Shown: positions 23,440 through 32,516 of the stretch, piece after piece
How positions within the stretch are numbered: the first letter of the stretch is position 1
Layout: each line of letters opens with the position of its first letter
Source of the DNA: an uncultured Rubrobacteraceae bacterium
GTDB taxonomy: Bacteria; Actinomycetota; Rubrobacteria; Rubrobacterales; Rubrobacteraceae
Length of the DNA stretch: 64,000 nt
Assembly (NCBI GenBank): GCA_902806085.1
Contig: CADCVH010000094.1
Coordinates: forward strand, 62,001-126,000
Direction of reading: 5' to 3'
Translations under genes and position numbers: made by a program
The notes under the pieces: generated by a model
Databases searched by the model: none
Told to the model about the DNA's origin: nothing
What the model saw: only the letters and a program-made list of their open reading frames with translations

Positions 23440-24531
23440 CTACTCTTTCTCGCGCTTGTAGAACGGCAACGGCACGGCCCGCGCGGGCACGAGCCGGTCG
23501 CGTATGACGACGTCGAAGGAATCTTCTACCCCGGGCGCCACGAGCGCAAGCCCTATGGCCTCGCCGAGCGTCGGGGACTGCGTGCCGCTCGTGACGGTCC
23601 CGACCGTCTCCCCGCCCACCGCGACCGGATGCTCGTGGCGCGCGATGCCGCGCCCCTCCACCTTGAAGCCGACGAGCTTCTTGCGGGGCCCCTCCCCTTT
23701 CTGCCGGCGCAGCGCCCCCTGCCCGACAAATTCCTCTTCCTTATCCAGGTGGACGGCGAACCCGATGCCCGCTTCGAGCGGCGTCGTCTCCTCGTCGAGC
23801 TCGTTGCCGTAGAGGCACATGCCGGCCTCGAGGCGTAGAGTGTCGCGGGCCCCGAGGCCGGCAGGCGCGGCGCCAGCCTCGACGAGGCGGCACCAGAGGG
23901 GGGCCGCGGCGGCGGGGCGGACGTAGAGCTCGAAGCCGTCCTCGCCCGTGTAGCCGGTGCGTGAGATCACGGCGTAGAAGCCGTCCACTTCACCCACCAC
24001 GTACCGGTAGTACTTCAGCCCCGTGAGGTCCGCGTCGGTGAGGTTTCCGAGGATGCCGGCGGCCTCGGGGCCCTGCAGCGCGAGCAACGCCCAGTCGTCG
24101 GACTCGTCCGAGATCTCGACCTCCAGGTCCCCCGTGTGCTCCCGGAAGTGGGCGACGTCTTTGTCGCGGTTCGCCGCGTTGACCACGACGAGGAAGTCGT
24201 CCGGGTTCTTGTAGACGAGCACGTCGTCCACGGTGCCGCCGTCTTCGTAGCAGACGGCCGCGTAGCCGACCTGCCCGGTTTCGAGGCGCGAAACGTCCCT
24301 GGTGACGAGCCTCTGGACGGCCCTCTCGGCGTCGGGTCCCCGGAAGACGACCTCGCCCATGTGCGAGACGTCGAAGAGACCGGCCCTGGTACGGACGGCC
24401 TCGTGCTCGGCCTTTACGCCCTCGTACTGGACGGGCATCTCCCAGCCCGCAAAGGGGACCAAACGGGCGCCGGCCTCTTTGTGTTCGTCGTAGAGCGGGG
24501 TTCGTTTGAGGGCCTCTTCGGCCACCCTCAC
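23440..24531 (-). CDS. gcvT: Aminomethyltransferase (glycine cleavage T protein)
   Basis: 363 residues. GcvT transfers the aminomethyl carbon to tetrahydrofolate, releasing ammonia. The family pattern is clear: [37 protein letters not shown], and the folate-binding middle with [12 protein letters not shown] choose the GTG at 24531, which overlaps the gcvPB stop as GTGA; a GTG three bases upstream and another at 24525 are possible. Expressed with gcvPA, gcvPB and gcvH. Confidence 0.94.
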   Translation of the reverse strand: MRVAEEALKRTPLYDEHKEAGARLVPFAGWEMPVQYEGVKAEHEAVRTRAGLFDVSHMGEVVFRGPDAERAVQRLVTRDVSRLETGQVGYAAVCYEDGGTVDDVLVYKNPDDFLVVVNAANRDKDVAHFREHTGDLEVEISDESDDWALLALQGPEAAGILGNLTDADLTGLKYYRYVVGEVDGFYAVISRTGYTGEDGFELYVRPAAAAPLWCRLVEAGAAPAGLGARDTLRLEAGMCLYGNELDEETTPLEAGIGFAVHLDKEEEFVGQGALRRQKGEGPRKKLVGFKVEGRGIARHEHPVAVGGETVGTVTSGTQSPTLGEAIGLALVAPGVEDSFDVVIRDRLVPARAVPLPFYKREKE

Positions 24532-25943
24532 CACCTGGCCTTGAGCTGTCGGGCGGCGCGGGCCTCGTCGAGGCGGCGGGTCGGGGCGTGGGCCGGGGCC
24601 TCTTCGAGCTCCTCCGCGTTGCTCTCGGCGAGCTCAAGAAGGGCGCCGACGAAGTCGTCCAGGGTCTCTTTAGATTCGGTCTCGGTTGGCTCTATGAGCA
24701 TGGCCTCTTTGACGACGAGGGGGAAGTAGATCGTGGGCGGGTGGTAGCCGTGGTCTATTAGCCCCTTGGCTATGTCCAGCGCCTTCATCCCCTTGGGCGG
24801 CTGCACCACCACCTCGTGCTTGCAGAGCTCGTCGTAGGGGACCCCGTACGTCCCCCCGAGCCGCGCCCGGACGTAGTTCGCGTTCAGGACGGCCATGTCC
24901 GTGACGTCGCGCAGGTCCGGGCCGTGCATCTTGATGTAGTTCCACGCCCGGAGCATCTGCCCGAAGTTGCCGTGGAACCCGGCCACCCGCCCGATGCTGC
25001 CCGCGGGCCGGACGAAGGAGTAGATATCCCCGTCCCTCTCGACGGCCGGGTCCGGGCGGAAGGGGGCGAGGGTCTCGGAGCAGGCGATGGCGCCGCAACC
25101 GGGGCCGCCGCCGCCGTGGGGGGTGGAGAAGGTCTTGTGGAGGTTGAAGTGCATCACGTCCACGCCGGCCTCGGCGGGACGCATCCGACCGAGGTTCGCG
25201 TTCATGTTCGCGCCGTCCATGTAGAGGAAGGCGCCCGCCTCGTGGAGGACGTCGGAGATCTCCTTTATGTTCCGCTCGAAGACGCCGCACGTATTGGGGT
25301 TCGTGATCATGAGCGCCGCGGTGGTCCCGTCCACCATCTCTCTAAGCTCGTCCACGTCCACGCATCCGTGCTCGTCGAGCCCGATCTCCTTGGCCGCAAA
25401 GCCCGCCATCGAGGCCGTCGCCGGGTTGGTCCCGTGCGCCGTAGAAGGGACGAGTACGGTCGTCCTCCCATCGTCCCCGTTGTCCTCGAAAAACTTCTTG
25501 ACCATCAGGATGCTCGTCAGCTCGCCCTGCGCCCCCGCCAGCGGCTGCAACGAGACCGCCGGCAAGCCCGATACCTCCGAGAGGAAACCCTGCAGCTCGT
25601 GCATGACCTTCAGCGCACCCTGCGCCTGAGCCTCCGGCTGGAGCGGGTGCAGGCCGGCGAAGGCCGGCGTGTTCGCGGCGACCTCGTTGGCGCGGGGGTT
25701 GTGCTTCATCGTGCAGGAGCCCAAAGGGTAGAAGTTCGTGTCTATGCCCCAGTTCCGGCGCGATAGGTTGGTGTAGTGGCGGACCACCGTCGGCTCGTCC
25801 ACCTCGGCCAGTCGCGGCCCCTCTTTGCGGAGCGCCTCTTTCGGGAGGACCTTCCGGAGATCGGTCTCCCCTACGTCGTTCTTCGGCAGGGTGTAACCCC
25901 GGCGGCCCTCGCGGCCCTTGGTCCGGATCAGGTTATCCAGCAT
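24528..25943 (-). CDS. gcvPB: Glycine dehydrogenase (decarboxylating) subunit 2
   Basis: 471 residues from the ATG at 25943. The PLP-binding lysine is in NLHKTFSTPHGGGGPG. Other marks are the N-terminal YPLGSCTMKHNPR and the SLQPLAGAQGE segment. With subunit 1 it forms the split P protein, which decarboxylates glycine and passes the aminomethyl group to GcvH. It overlaps gcvPA by 11 bp. The split (PA+PB) form instead of a single 950-residue GcvP is usual in thermophiles, Firmicutes and some deep actinobacteria. Confidence 0.95.
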   Translation of the reverse strand: MLDNLIRTKGREGRRGYTLPKNDVGETDLRKVLPKEALRKEGPRLAEVDEPTVVRHYTNLSRRNWGIDTNFYPLGSCTMKHNPRANEVAANTPAFAGLHPLQPEAQAQGALKVMHELQGFLSEVSGLPAVSLQPLAGAQGELTSILMVKKFFEDNGDDGRTTVLVPSTAHGTNPATASMAGFAAKEIGLDEHGCVDVDELREMVDGTTAALMITNPNTCGVFERNIKEISDVLHEAGAFLYMDGANMNANLGRMRPAEAGVDVMHFNLHKTFSTPHGGGGPGCGAIACSETLAPFRPDPAVERDGDIYSFVRPAGSIGRVAGFHGNFGQMLRAWNYIKMHGPDLRDVTDMAVLNANYVRARLGGTYGVPYDELCKHEVVVQPPKGMKALDIAKGLIDHGYHPPTIYFPLVVKEAMLIEPTETESKETLDDFVGALLELAESNAEELEEAPAHAPTRRLDEARAARQLKARW

Positions 25944-27222
25944 CGGCAACCACCCCCACGAAGGCGTCGAGTTCCTCTTTCGTCCTCTTCTCCGTAACCG
26001 CGACCAACATTCCCCCATCTCCGAGATCCAACCCGCCGACCATGCCCGCGTCGAGCAAGGCCTCGTTGGCCCGCTTCACGTCGGGCAGCTCCACCACGAA
26101 CTCCCAAAGGAAAGGGGCGTCCGGGTACCGCAACTCGAGGCCCGAAGCCCGAAGCCTATCCGCCAGGTAATGCGCCTTGGAGACGGACAGCTCGGCCACC
26201 TCGCGCAGCCCCTCCGGACCCATGAGGGCCGTGTAGACGGTGGCGGCGAGGGCCGTCAGCGCCTGGTTGGTGCAGATATTGGAGTTCGCCTTTGCGCGGC
26301 GGATGTCCTGCTCTCGCCCGCGCAGGGTTAGGACGTAGGCGAGCTTGCCGTCTTTATCCACTGTCTCGCCGCAGATGCGTCCGGGGAGCTGGCGGACGGA
26401 CTTCCCGTCCGTCGCCATGTAGCCGGCGTAGGGGCCGCCGAAGAGGAGCGGCATCCCGAGCGGCTGGGCCTCGCCGACCGCCACGTCCGCCCCGAGGTTG
26501 CCCGGGGCTTCGAGGACGGCGAGCGAGATCGGGTCGCAGACGGCGACACAAAGCGCGCCGACGCCGTGGGCCGCCTCCGAAGCCGCGCCTATATCCTCCA
26601 CGACGCCGAAGAAGTTCGGGCTCTGCACGAAGACGCCCGATGCGTCGTCCGGCACCTCGGAGAAATTCGTGGTCCCGTCCTCGAACGGAAGCTCGACGAC
26701 CTCGACGCGGTAGGTCTCTATGACCTCGCGGTAGCGGGGGTTCAGACCTCTGGAGACGGCGACCTTCGGGTCCCGCTTCGTCAGGCGGGCGGTCATCAGG
26801 GCGGCTTCGGCGACGGCGTTGGCCCCGTCGTAGACGGAGGCGTTCGAGACGTCGAGGCCGGTGAGTTCGGAGATGATGGACTGGAACTCGAAGATCGACT
26901 GGAGGGTGCCCTGGCTGATCTCGGGCTGGTACGGCGTGTACGAGGTCAGGAACTCGCCGCGAGATATTACGGCGCCGACCGTGGAGGGCACGATCCTGTC
27001 GTAGGCCCCGGCCCCGAGGAAAATGGGCAGCCCCGAGACGTTCTCCTTAGCCAGCCGGTCCACGTCCCTGAGCGCCTCGTACTCGGAGAGCGCGGGCGGG
27101 AGACCCAGTTCTCCTTCGAACTTCGGCGAGACGTCGGCGAAAAGATCGTCCAGGGTCTCCACCCCGATAACGTCCAGCATCTCGCGCACGTCTTCCTCGG
27201 TGTGCGGTGTAAACCTCGCCAC
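25933..27222 (-). CDS. gcvPA: Glycine dehydrogenase (decarboxylating) subunit 1
   Basis: 429 residues from a GTG at 27222, preceded by CAGGGGG at 8-bp spacing. Family features include the start ARFTPHTEEDVREML, FLGAGAYDRIVP, SYTPYQPEISQGTLQSIFEFQ, NASVYDGA and RAKANSNICTNQAL. It is the non-PLP-lysine half of the split P protein. First gene of the operon and directly controlled by the glycine riboswitch upstream; the longer open frame to 27276 runs back towards the aptamer. Confidence 0.95.
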   Translation of the reverse strand: MARFTPHTEEDVREMLDVIGVETLDDLFADVSPKFEGELGLPPALSEYEALRDVDRLAKENVSGLPIFLGAGAYDRIVPSTVGAVISRGEFLTSYTPYQPEISQGTLQSIFEFQSIISELTGLDVSNASVYDGANAVAEAALMTARLTKRDPKVAVSRGLNPRYREVIETYRVEVVELPFEDGTTNFSEVPDDASGVFVQSPNFFGVVEDIGAASEAAHGVGALCVAVCDPISLAVLEAPGNLGADVAVGEAQPLGMPLLFGGPYAGYMATDGKSVRQLPGRICGETVDKDGKLAYVLTLRGREQDIRRAKANSNICTNQALTALAATVYTALMGPEGLREVAELSVSKAHYLADRLRASGLELRYPDAPFLWEFVVELPDVKRANEALLDAGMVGGLDLGDGGMLVAVTEKRTKEELDAFVGVVADAG

Positions 27223-27257
27223 GCGGCAGTACCCCCTGTTTTGGGTGAGCGTCCTAT

Positions 27258-27452
27258 AGACTCCGCCCTGTCCCAAACCTGAGAGTATTACCCCGTCGGC
27301 GCCGGCCTAGGCGTTAGCCGGCCGGACTCTCCAGGACGCCCTCGGGTCCGCGGTCCTTCTGCCTGAGAGATTCGGGGTGCCTTCGCAGCCCTTTCACCTT
27401 CGGCGGTCGCTGCGGGGACTCCCCCATCCCCCGCGACTCTCTCCCACGGCCC
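27258..27452 (-). promoter_or_regulatory. Tandem glycine riboswitch
   Basis: Two aptamers on the minus strand. The first (about 27351-27448) shows GGGAGAGAG, then CCGCCGAAGG, then CTCTCAGGCAGAAGGACCG. The second (about 27258-27345) shows GGAGAG, CGCCGACGGGG and CTCTCAGG followed by GGACAGGGCGGA. These are the conserved glycine-aptamer blocks. The gcvPA start lies about 36 bases further. In this class, glycine binding turns on gcv expression. I see no strong intrinsic terminator in the short gap, so control is more likely at translation initiation. Confidence 0.95.
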
Positions 27453-27588
27453 TCATCGGGCTAGGTAAAGTTAGCACAAGTATCGGGGCGTGGCTTGCGA
27501 AGCCGCGTACACGATTCGAGTTTCGGGGAGCTCTCGTACCGCGTCGTCCCCGCCGGCAATCTCGGCGTAAGGCACGGGTTATCCGAAC

Positions 27589-28623
27589 CTACGTCGCGAA
27601 CAGGGAGGCGTAGCCGTTCAGGGCGGGTTGGCCGCCCAGGTGGGCGTAGAGGACGTTCGATCCGTGGCCGATCTCGCCGCTCGAGACGAGGTCGATCATG
27701 CCGGCCATCGACTTGCCCTCGTAGACGGGGTCGGTGATCATCCCCTCCAGGCGCCCGGCGAGGCGGATCGCCTCCAGCGTCCGCCCGTCGGGGATGCCGT
27801 AGGTTCCGGCGTGGTAGCGGTCGTCGAGGACGATCTCGTCCTCGCGCAGGTCCCGCCCCAGCCCGATCAACCCCGCGGTGCTACGGGCGATCCGGGCGAC
27901 CTGCTCGCGGGTCTCGGCCGGCCTGGCGGACCCGTCGATGCCGATGACCCGCCGTTCGCGATCCTGCCCGGCGAACCCGGCGATCATGCCGGCCTGCGTG
28001 CTGCCGGTGACCGAGCACACGACGACGGTGTCGAAGAAGACGCCGAGCTCCCGCTCCTGCGCCTCGACCTCGAAGGCCCAGTTGGCGAAGCCCAGGCCCC
28101 CGAGCCTGTGGTCCGACGCGCCGGCCGGGATCGCGTACGGCTTCCCACCCGCCTCCTCAACGTCCGCAAGCGCCCGCTCCCAGCTCTCCTTGAAGCCGAT
28201 GCCGAACCCCGCTTTGACCAGCCGCACGTCGGCGCCCATGATCCTGCTGAGTTGGATGTTGCCGACGCGGTCGTAGGTCACGTCGGGCCAGTCCACCCAG
28301 CTCTCCTGAACGAGGACGCACCCCAGGCCGGTCCGGGCGGCAACGGCGGCGACCTGGCGGGTGTGGTTGGACTGCACCCCGCCGATGGAGACCAGCGTGT
28401 CGCACCCCTCGGCCAAAGCGTCGGCGACGAGGTACTCCAGCTTGCGCGTCTTATTGCCCCCGTAGGCGAGGCCGGAGTTGCAGTCGTCGCGCTTGGCCCA
28501 CAGTGCCGCCCCGCCCAGGTGCGAGGTCAAGCGGTCGAGGCTATGCACCGGCGAGGGGCCGAAGAGCAGTGGGTAGCGCTCGAAGGCGTCGAGGTTCGTT
28601 GCGGTGTCGGCGGGCGCGGTCAT
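27589..28623 (-). CDS. acdS: 1-aminocyclopropane-1-carboxylate (ACC) deaminase
   Basis: 344 residues, the usual AcdS length. The sequence follows AcdS closely: [40 protein letters not shown] (PLP Lys at about residue 58), [18 protein letters not shown], and [12 protein letters not shown]. The two residues that separate true ACC deaminases from D-cysteine desulfhydrases are conserved: Glu in TDPVYEGKS and Leu in YAHLGG. It opens the cyclopropane ring of ACC to 2-oxobutanoate and ammonia. This suggests contact with plants or other ACC sources. Lone gene. Confidence 0.9.
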   Translation of the reverse strand: MTAPADTATNLDAFERYPLLFGPSPVHSLDRLTSHLGGAALWAKRDDCNSGLAYGGNKTRKLEYLVADALAEGCDTLVSIGGVQSNHTRQVAAVAARTGLGCVLVQESWVDWPDVTYDRVGNIQLSRIMGADVRLVKAGFGIGFKESWERALADVEEAGGKPYAIPAGASDHRLGGLGFANWAFEVEAQERELGVFFDTVVVCSVTGSTQAGMIAGFAGQDRERRVIGIDGSARPAETREQVARIARSTAGLIGLGRDLREDEIVLDDRYHAGTYGIPDGRTLEAIRLAGRLEGMITDPVYEGKSMAGMIDLVSSGEIGHGSNVLYAHLGGQPALNGYASLFAT

Positions 28624-28686
28624 CTCTCCTCCTTGTCTAGAGGCGTCATTCTACAAGCGCCGCAAGAGAGCGCCGATGCTCCCGGG

Positions 28687-29268
28687 TCATGGCCATAGGG
28701 TCCAGACGACGCTGGCGACAAAGATGAGCAACGGCACGAGCATGGCGAGAGAGGCACGCTTCGTCGTCGTCTCGTGCAACGCCCTTATGCCCAGCATCGT
28801 GACGTACAGGCCGTAGAGGGAAGCCAGGTAACCCACTATGGGAACCCAGCTCAGCAGCGCGACGGCGCTGGCGTAAGCGCTTACGCGCAGGGTGGCATCG
28901 AAACCTTTTCTCGGCCGGACGAAGACCCTCACGCAGAGGTGCTGGACCGCCGCTATGAGGTACAGGCCGATCCACGCGAACAGCGGCGACAACGCCAGAA
29001 AGATCCAGTCGAACCTGTCCGCTGCCGGGTTTGTCTCGCCCCGTATCCACGAATCCACCGGCGCGGCGGCGTAGAGTAGCAGGATGTTGATCACCGCGCA
29101 GATGACACCGAATAGGACCGCGCTCCCCGAGGACCTTTGCCGGTCGAGATCGCCAAAGAACGCCGTCGGCGCCACTATCACCGCCCGCACCGTCCCGAGG
29201 AAGCTCCGAAAAAAGTCGGAAGGCTCGAAACCCGTGCGCGACTGATCGTTGCCATCCGTGGAGCGCAT
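28687..29268 (-). CDS. Yip1-like multi-pass membrane protein
   Basis: 193 residues from the ATG at 29268 with GGGAGG upstream; a longer frame adds a Cys/Arg-rich stretch with no membrane character. Five hydrophobic segments follow an N-terminal soluble part. The pattern FRSFLGTVRAVIVAPTAFF...F and the spacing of helices resemble the Yip1 domain of bacterial membrane proteins. Function is unknown; a membrane scaffold role is only suggested by the family. It sits alone between acdS and the gamma-glutamyl operon. Confidence 0.65.
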   Translation of the reverse strand: MRSTDGNDQSRTGFEPSDFFRSFLGTVRAVIVAPTAFFGDLDRQRSSGSAVLFGVICAVINILLLYAAAPVDSWIRGETNPAADRFDWIFLALSPLFAWIGLYLIAAVQHLCVRVFVRPRKGFDATLRVSAYASAVALLSWVPIVGYLASLYGLYVTMLGIRALHETTTKRASLAMLVPLLIFVASVVWTLWP

Positions 29269-29433
29269 CCATCCTCCCATCCCGGTTCGGGAAGCCCGCC
29301 GATCGGCGCTCGTTGGCGTCGGACCGCATGATGGCATGATGGCATCATGCCCCGCCCGGCACGTCATCCGGGGGGATGATCCCGCCTACCTAAAGTACGA
29401 AACGCCGCCGGGGCTAGAACCAGACCGGGCGGA

Positions 29434-30375
29434 TCAGGTGTAGTTCTCCGCGGTGAGCTGCACTTCGTCCCTGCCCGCGAAGTGGTCCTGAATGTACTTC
29501 TCGCCCTCGTCGCAGAAGAGCGTGACGACGTTCTCTATCTCCGGATAGGATTTGAGGACCTTCCTGGCGGCTATGAGGTTGGCGCCGCTCGAAGGGCCGA
29601 CGAAGAGGCCGTGGCGCTTGGCGAGGCGGCGCATCTCCTCGACGGCCTCCGCGGAGTCCACGGCTAAAGTGTCGTTGACGAGCTTCTGGTGGCGCTCGAA
29701 GATGCCGGGTACGAAGCCGTCGGCTATGCCCTCTATGAGGTGCTCGCCGACCTCGCCGCACAGGATGGTCGAGGACTCCGACGGCTCCATCGCGAAGAGC
29801 CTCACGTCGGGGTTGACCTCCCGGAATGCCTGGCCGACGCCAACGAGGGTGCCGCCGGTGCCCACGCCCATGACCAAAGCGTCCGGGACGACGCCTTCGG
29901 GGAGCCCTTCCAGTATCTCGGGGCCGAGCCAGGTTCGGTTCTCCTCGACGTTCCATTCGCTCTCGAACTGGGAGGGACAGAAATAGCCGGGCTCCGCGCC
30001 GAGCTCCTTGGCCTTGGCGAGCGCCTCGTCGACGTGGAAGTGGCCGACCTGGAGGACCTCGGCCCCGAAGGCGCGGCTTATGGCGACCCGCTCGCCGCTC
30101 ATCCCCTCGGGCATGACGACGAGCATCCTGTAGCCCTTGACCGCCGCGACCATCGAGAGGGCGTTGCCGGTGTTGCCGCTGGTAGCCTCTACTATGGTGT
30201 CGCCGTGCCTGAGGAGGCCCTCGTCTTCGGCCTTCTCGACCATGTACTTCGCTATCCGAGCCTTTACGGAGCCCGAAGGGTTCAGGTACTCGAGCTTGCA
30301 GTAGACGCCGTCGAGCTCCAGCATCGGCGTGCCGCCGATGGCGTCGAGGATGCTGTTGGACAATCCGCTCTTCAT
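29434..30375 (-). CDS. Cysteine synthase family PLP enzyme
   Basis: 313 residues from an ATG at 30375 with GAGGAGG upstream. The PLP lysine is in NPSGSVKARIA (usual CysK: NPGGSVKDR), and the substrate loop reads EATSGNTGNALSM. The phosphate loop is GVGTGGTLVGVG, and GPSSGANL ends the core. Members replace the side-chain leaving group of O-acetylserine or relatives. It is the last gene of a six-gene operon for amine breakdown, 13 bp after the SDR stop. Its job there is unclear; it may be a beta-replacing or eliminating enzyme not devoted to cysteine synthesis. Confidence 0.8.
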   Translation of the reverse strand: MKSGLSNSILDAIGGTPMLELDGVYCKLEYLNPSGSVKARIAKYMVEKAEDEGLLRHGDTIVEATSGNTGNALSMVAAVKGYRMLVVMPEGMSGERVAISRAFGAEVLQVGHFHVDEALAKAKELGAEPGYFCPSQFESEWNVEENRTWLGPEILEGLPEGVVPDALVMGVGTGGTLVGVGQAFREVNPDVRLFAMEPSESSTILCGEVGEHLIEGIADGFVPGIFERHQKLVNDTLAVDSAEAVEEMRRLAKRHGLFVGPSSGANLIAARKVLKSYPEIENVVTLFCDEGEKYIQDHFAGRDEVQLTAENYT

Positions 30376-30388
30376 TTCGACCTCCTCA

Positions 30389-31153
30389 CTACTCGGGCGT
30401 AACGTATGCCCCGGAGAGGCCGCCGTCAACCAGGAAGGTAGAGGCGGTCATGTACGAGGACTCGTCGGAGGCCAGGAAGAGGGCGGCGTTGGCGATCTCG
30501 ACGGCCTCCGCGAACCGGCCCATCGGCAGGTGAACGAGCCGCCTGGCCGCCCTCTCGGGGTCTTTCGCGAACAGTTCTTGTAGGAGAGGCGTGTTCACGG
30601 GTCCGGGGCAGAGCGCGTTGACGCGGACGCCCTGGCGGGCGAACTGGACGCCGAGCTCGCGGCTCATGGCGAGCACGCCGCCCTTGGAGGCGGTGTAGGA
30701 GATCTGGCTTGTCGCGGCCCCCATCACCGCCACGAACGAGGCCGTGTTCACGACAGATCCGCCGCCCCGCTCTAACAGGTACGGTATCCCGTGCTTGCAG
30801 CACAGGTAGACGGACTTCAGGTTGACGTTCTGGACGCGCTCCCAGGCGTCCATCTCGGTCTCAAGGATGGAGTCGTCGTCGGGCGGGGAGATGCCGGCGT
30901 TGTTGAAGAGCACGTCGATGCCACCGAAACGCTCCGATGCTTCCCGGTACATCCCCTGCACGCCGTCGGGGTCCGTGACGTTCGCCCGGACGTAGAGGCC
31001 GTCGAGTTCGTCGGCGACCGCCTGACCGCCGTCGGCGAGGTCCGCGATCACGACCTTCGCGCCCTCCTCGGCGAAGCGGCGGGCGGTCTCGCGGCCGATG
31101 CCGCTCGCGCCGCCGGTGATGACCGCGACCTTGCCGCTCAGGCGGCCGGGCAT
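30389..31153 (-). CDS. SDR family oxidoreductase in the gamma-glutamyl operon
   Basis: 254 residues. A classical SDR: TGGASGIGRETA cofactor loop, the Asp that favours NAD (VVIADLAD), NNAGIS, the catalytic Ser and the pair in SYTASKGGV, and the VDGGLSG C-terminus. It starts one base after the aldehyde dehydrogenase stop. In a glutamylated amino-alcohol pathway this enzyme would oxidise the alcohol (gamma-glutamyl-ethanolamide) to the aldehyde that its neighbour converts to an acid. That role is inferred from context. Confidence 0.85.
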   Translation of the reverse strand: MPGRLSGKVAVITGGASGIGRETARRFAEEGAKVVIADLADGGQAVADELDGLYVRANVTDPDGVQGMYREASERFGGIDVLFNNAGISPPDDDSILETEMDAWERVQNVNLKSVYLCCKHGIPYLLERGGGSVVNTASFVAVMGAATSQISYTASKGGVLAMSRELGVQFARQGVRVNALCPGPVNTPLLQELFAKDPERAARRLVHLPMGRFAEAVEIANAALFLASDESSYMTASTFLVDGGLSGAYVTPE

Positions 31154-31154
31154 G

Positions 31155-32516
31155 CTAGTTCCCCTCCGTCGAGATGTAGACGTTCTTTACCTCGGTGTAG
31201 TGGTCGAGGGCGTGGGGGCCGAGCTCCCGGCCGACGCCGGACTGCTTGAAGCCCCCGAACGGGGTGGCGACCCGGACGGAGGTGTTGGAGTTTATGGAGA
31301 GGACGCCCGTCTCTACGCGGCGGGCGACGCGCAGGGCCTTGGCGCCGTTCTCCGTCCAGACGGAGCCGGAGAGGCCGTAGGGCGTGTCGTTCGCCTGGCG
31401 GACGGCGTCGTCCTCGTCCTCGAACGGGATCACGGCTACCACGGGGCCGAAGATCTCCTCCCGGGCCGCCTTGTCGTCGTTGGAGACCGGCGCCAGCACG
31501 GTCGGCGGGAACCAGAAGCCGGCGCCTTCGGGGGAGCGGCCCCGGATCGCCACGGGGGCCTCCTCCGGCACGTACGAACCGACCCGCTCGCGGTGGTCGG
31601 CGCTTATGAGCGGCCCCATCTCCGTGGCCTCGTCGAGCGGGTCGCCTACGCGCAGCCCCTCCACGGCCGGCCTCATCAGATCCAGGAACTCGTCGAAGAC
31701 GTCTTTTTGCACGAGGATGCGGGAGCGGGCGCAGCAGTCCTGACCCGCGTTGCCGAATACGGCCATCGGGGCGGATGCCGCGGCCCTTTCGAGGTCGGCG
31801 TCGGCGAAGACGACGTTGGCTGATTTGCCGCCGAGCTCCAGGGTGACGCGCTTGATGGTGCCGGAGGCGCCGGCCATGATCCCGCGCCCCACCGCCGTCG
31901 AGCCCGTGAACGCGACCTTCGCCACGTCTTCGTGCTCGACGAGCCTCTGCCCCACCACGCTGCCGGGGCCGACCAGGACGTTCACCACGCCCTCGGGTAT
32001 GCCGGCTTCCTTCGCGATCCTCTCGAACTCGAGCGCCGTTAGCGGCGTAAGCTCTGCGGGCTTGAGCACCACCGTGTTGCCGGCGGCGAGGGCCGGGGCC
32101 ATCTTCCAGCTCGCGATGGTGAGCGGGAAGTTCCACGGCACGATCAGGCCGACCACGCCGAGCGGTTCCCGGAACGTCATGTCCACGCCCCCCGAGACCG
32201 GGATGGTGTCGCCGAGCAGCCTCTCGGGCATCCCGGCGTAGTAGTGGAAGGTGTCGGCCACCATCCCCATCTCGCCGCGGGCGTCGTTTATGGGTTTGCC
32301 TGTATCTTTGGATTCGAGTTGGGCCAGGTTCTCCCTCTCGGCCTCCAAAGCGTCGGCGAGGCGGCGCAGGAGGCGGGAGCGGTCGGCGGGCTCGACGTCG
32401 CGCCACTTCGGGAACGCCTTCTTCGCGCGGGCGACCGCGTCGTCGGCGTCTTCTGCGGTGGCGGGGTCGATTTTCTCGACGACCTCTTCGGTGGCGGGGT
32501 TCAGGATCTCCAGCAA
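31155..32516 (-). CDS. Aldehyde dehydrogenase (gamma-glutamyl-aminoaldehyde type)
   Basis: 453 residues from a TTG directly after the upstream stop. Landmarks are VPWNFPLTIASWK, FTGSTAVGR, the general base in LELGGKSANVV, the catalytic Cys in NAGQDCCARSR, and EEIFGPVV. It is close in pattern to PuuC/betaine-aldehyde-type dehydrogenases that oxidise aminoaldehydes with NAD+. In the operon it would oxidise the gamma-glutamylated aldehyde to the acid before hydrolysis. Confidence 0.88.
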   Translation of the reverse strand: MLEILNPATEEVVEKIDPATAEDADDAVARAKKAFPKWRDVEPADRSRLLRRLADALEAERENLAQLESKDTGKPINDARGEMGMVADTFHYYAGMPERLLGDTIPVSGGVDMTFREPLGVVGLIVPWNFPLTIASWKMAPALAAGNTVVLKPAELTPLTALEFERIAKEAGIPEGVVNVLVGPGSVVGQRLVEHEDVAKVAFTGSTAVGRGIMAGASGTIKRVTLELGGKSANVVFADADLERAAASAPMAVFGNAGQDCCARSRILVQKDVFDEFLDLMRPAVEGLRVGDPLDEATEMGPLISADHRERVGSYVPEEAPVAIRGRSPEGAGFWFPPTVLAPVSNDDKAAREEIFGPVVAVIPFEDEDDAVRQANDTPYGLSGSVWTENGAKALRVARRVETGVLSINSNTSVRVATPFGGFKQSGVGRELGPHALDHYTEVKNVYISTEGN

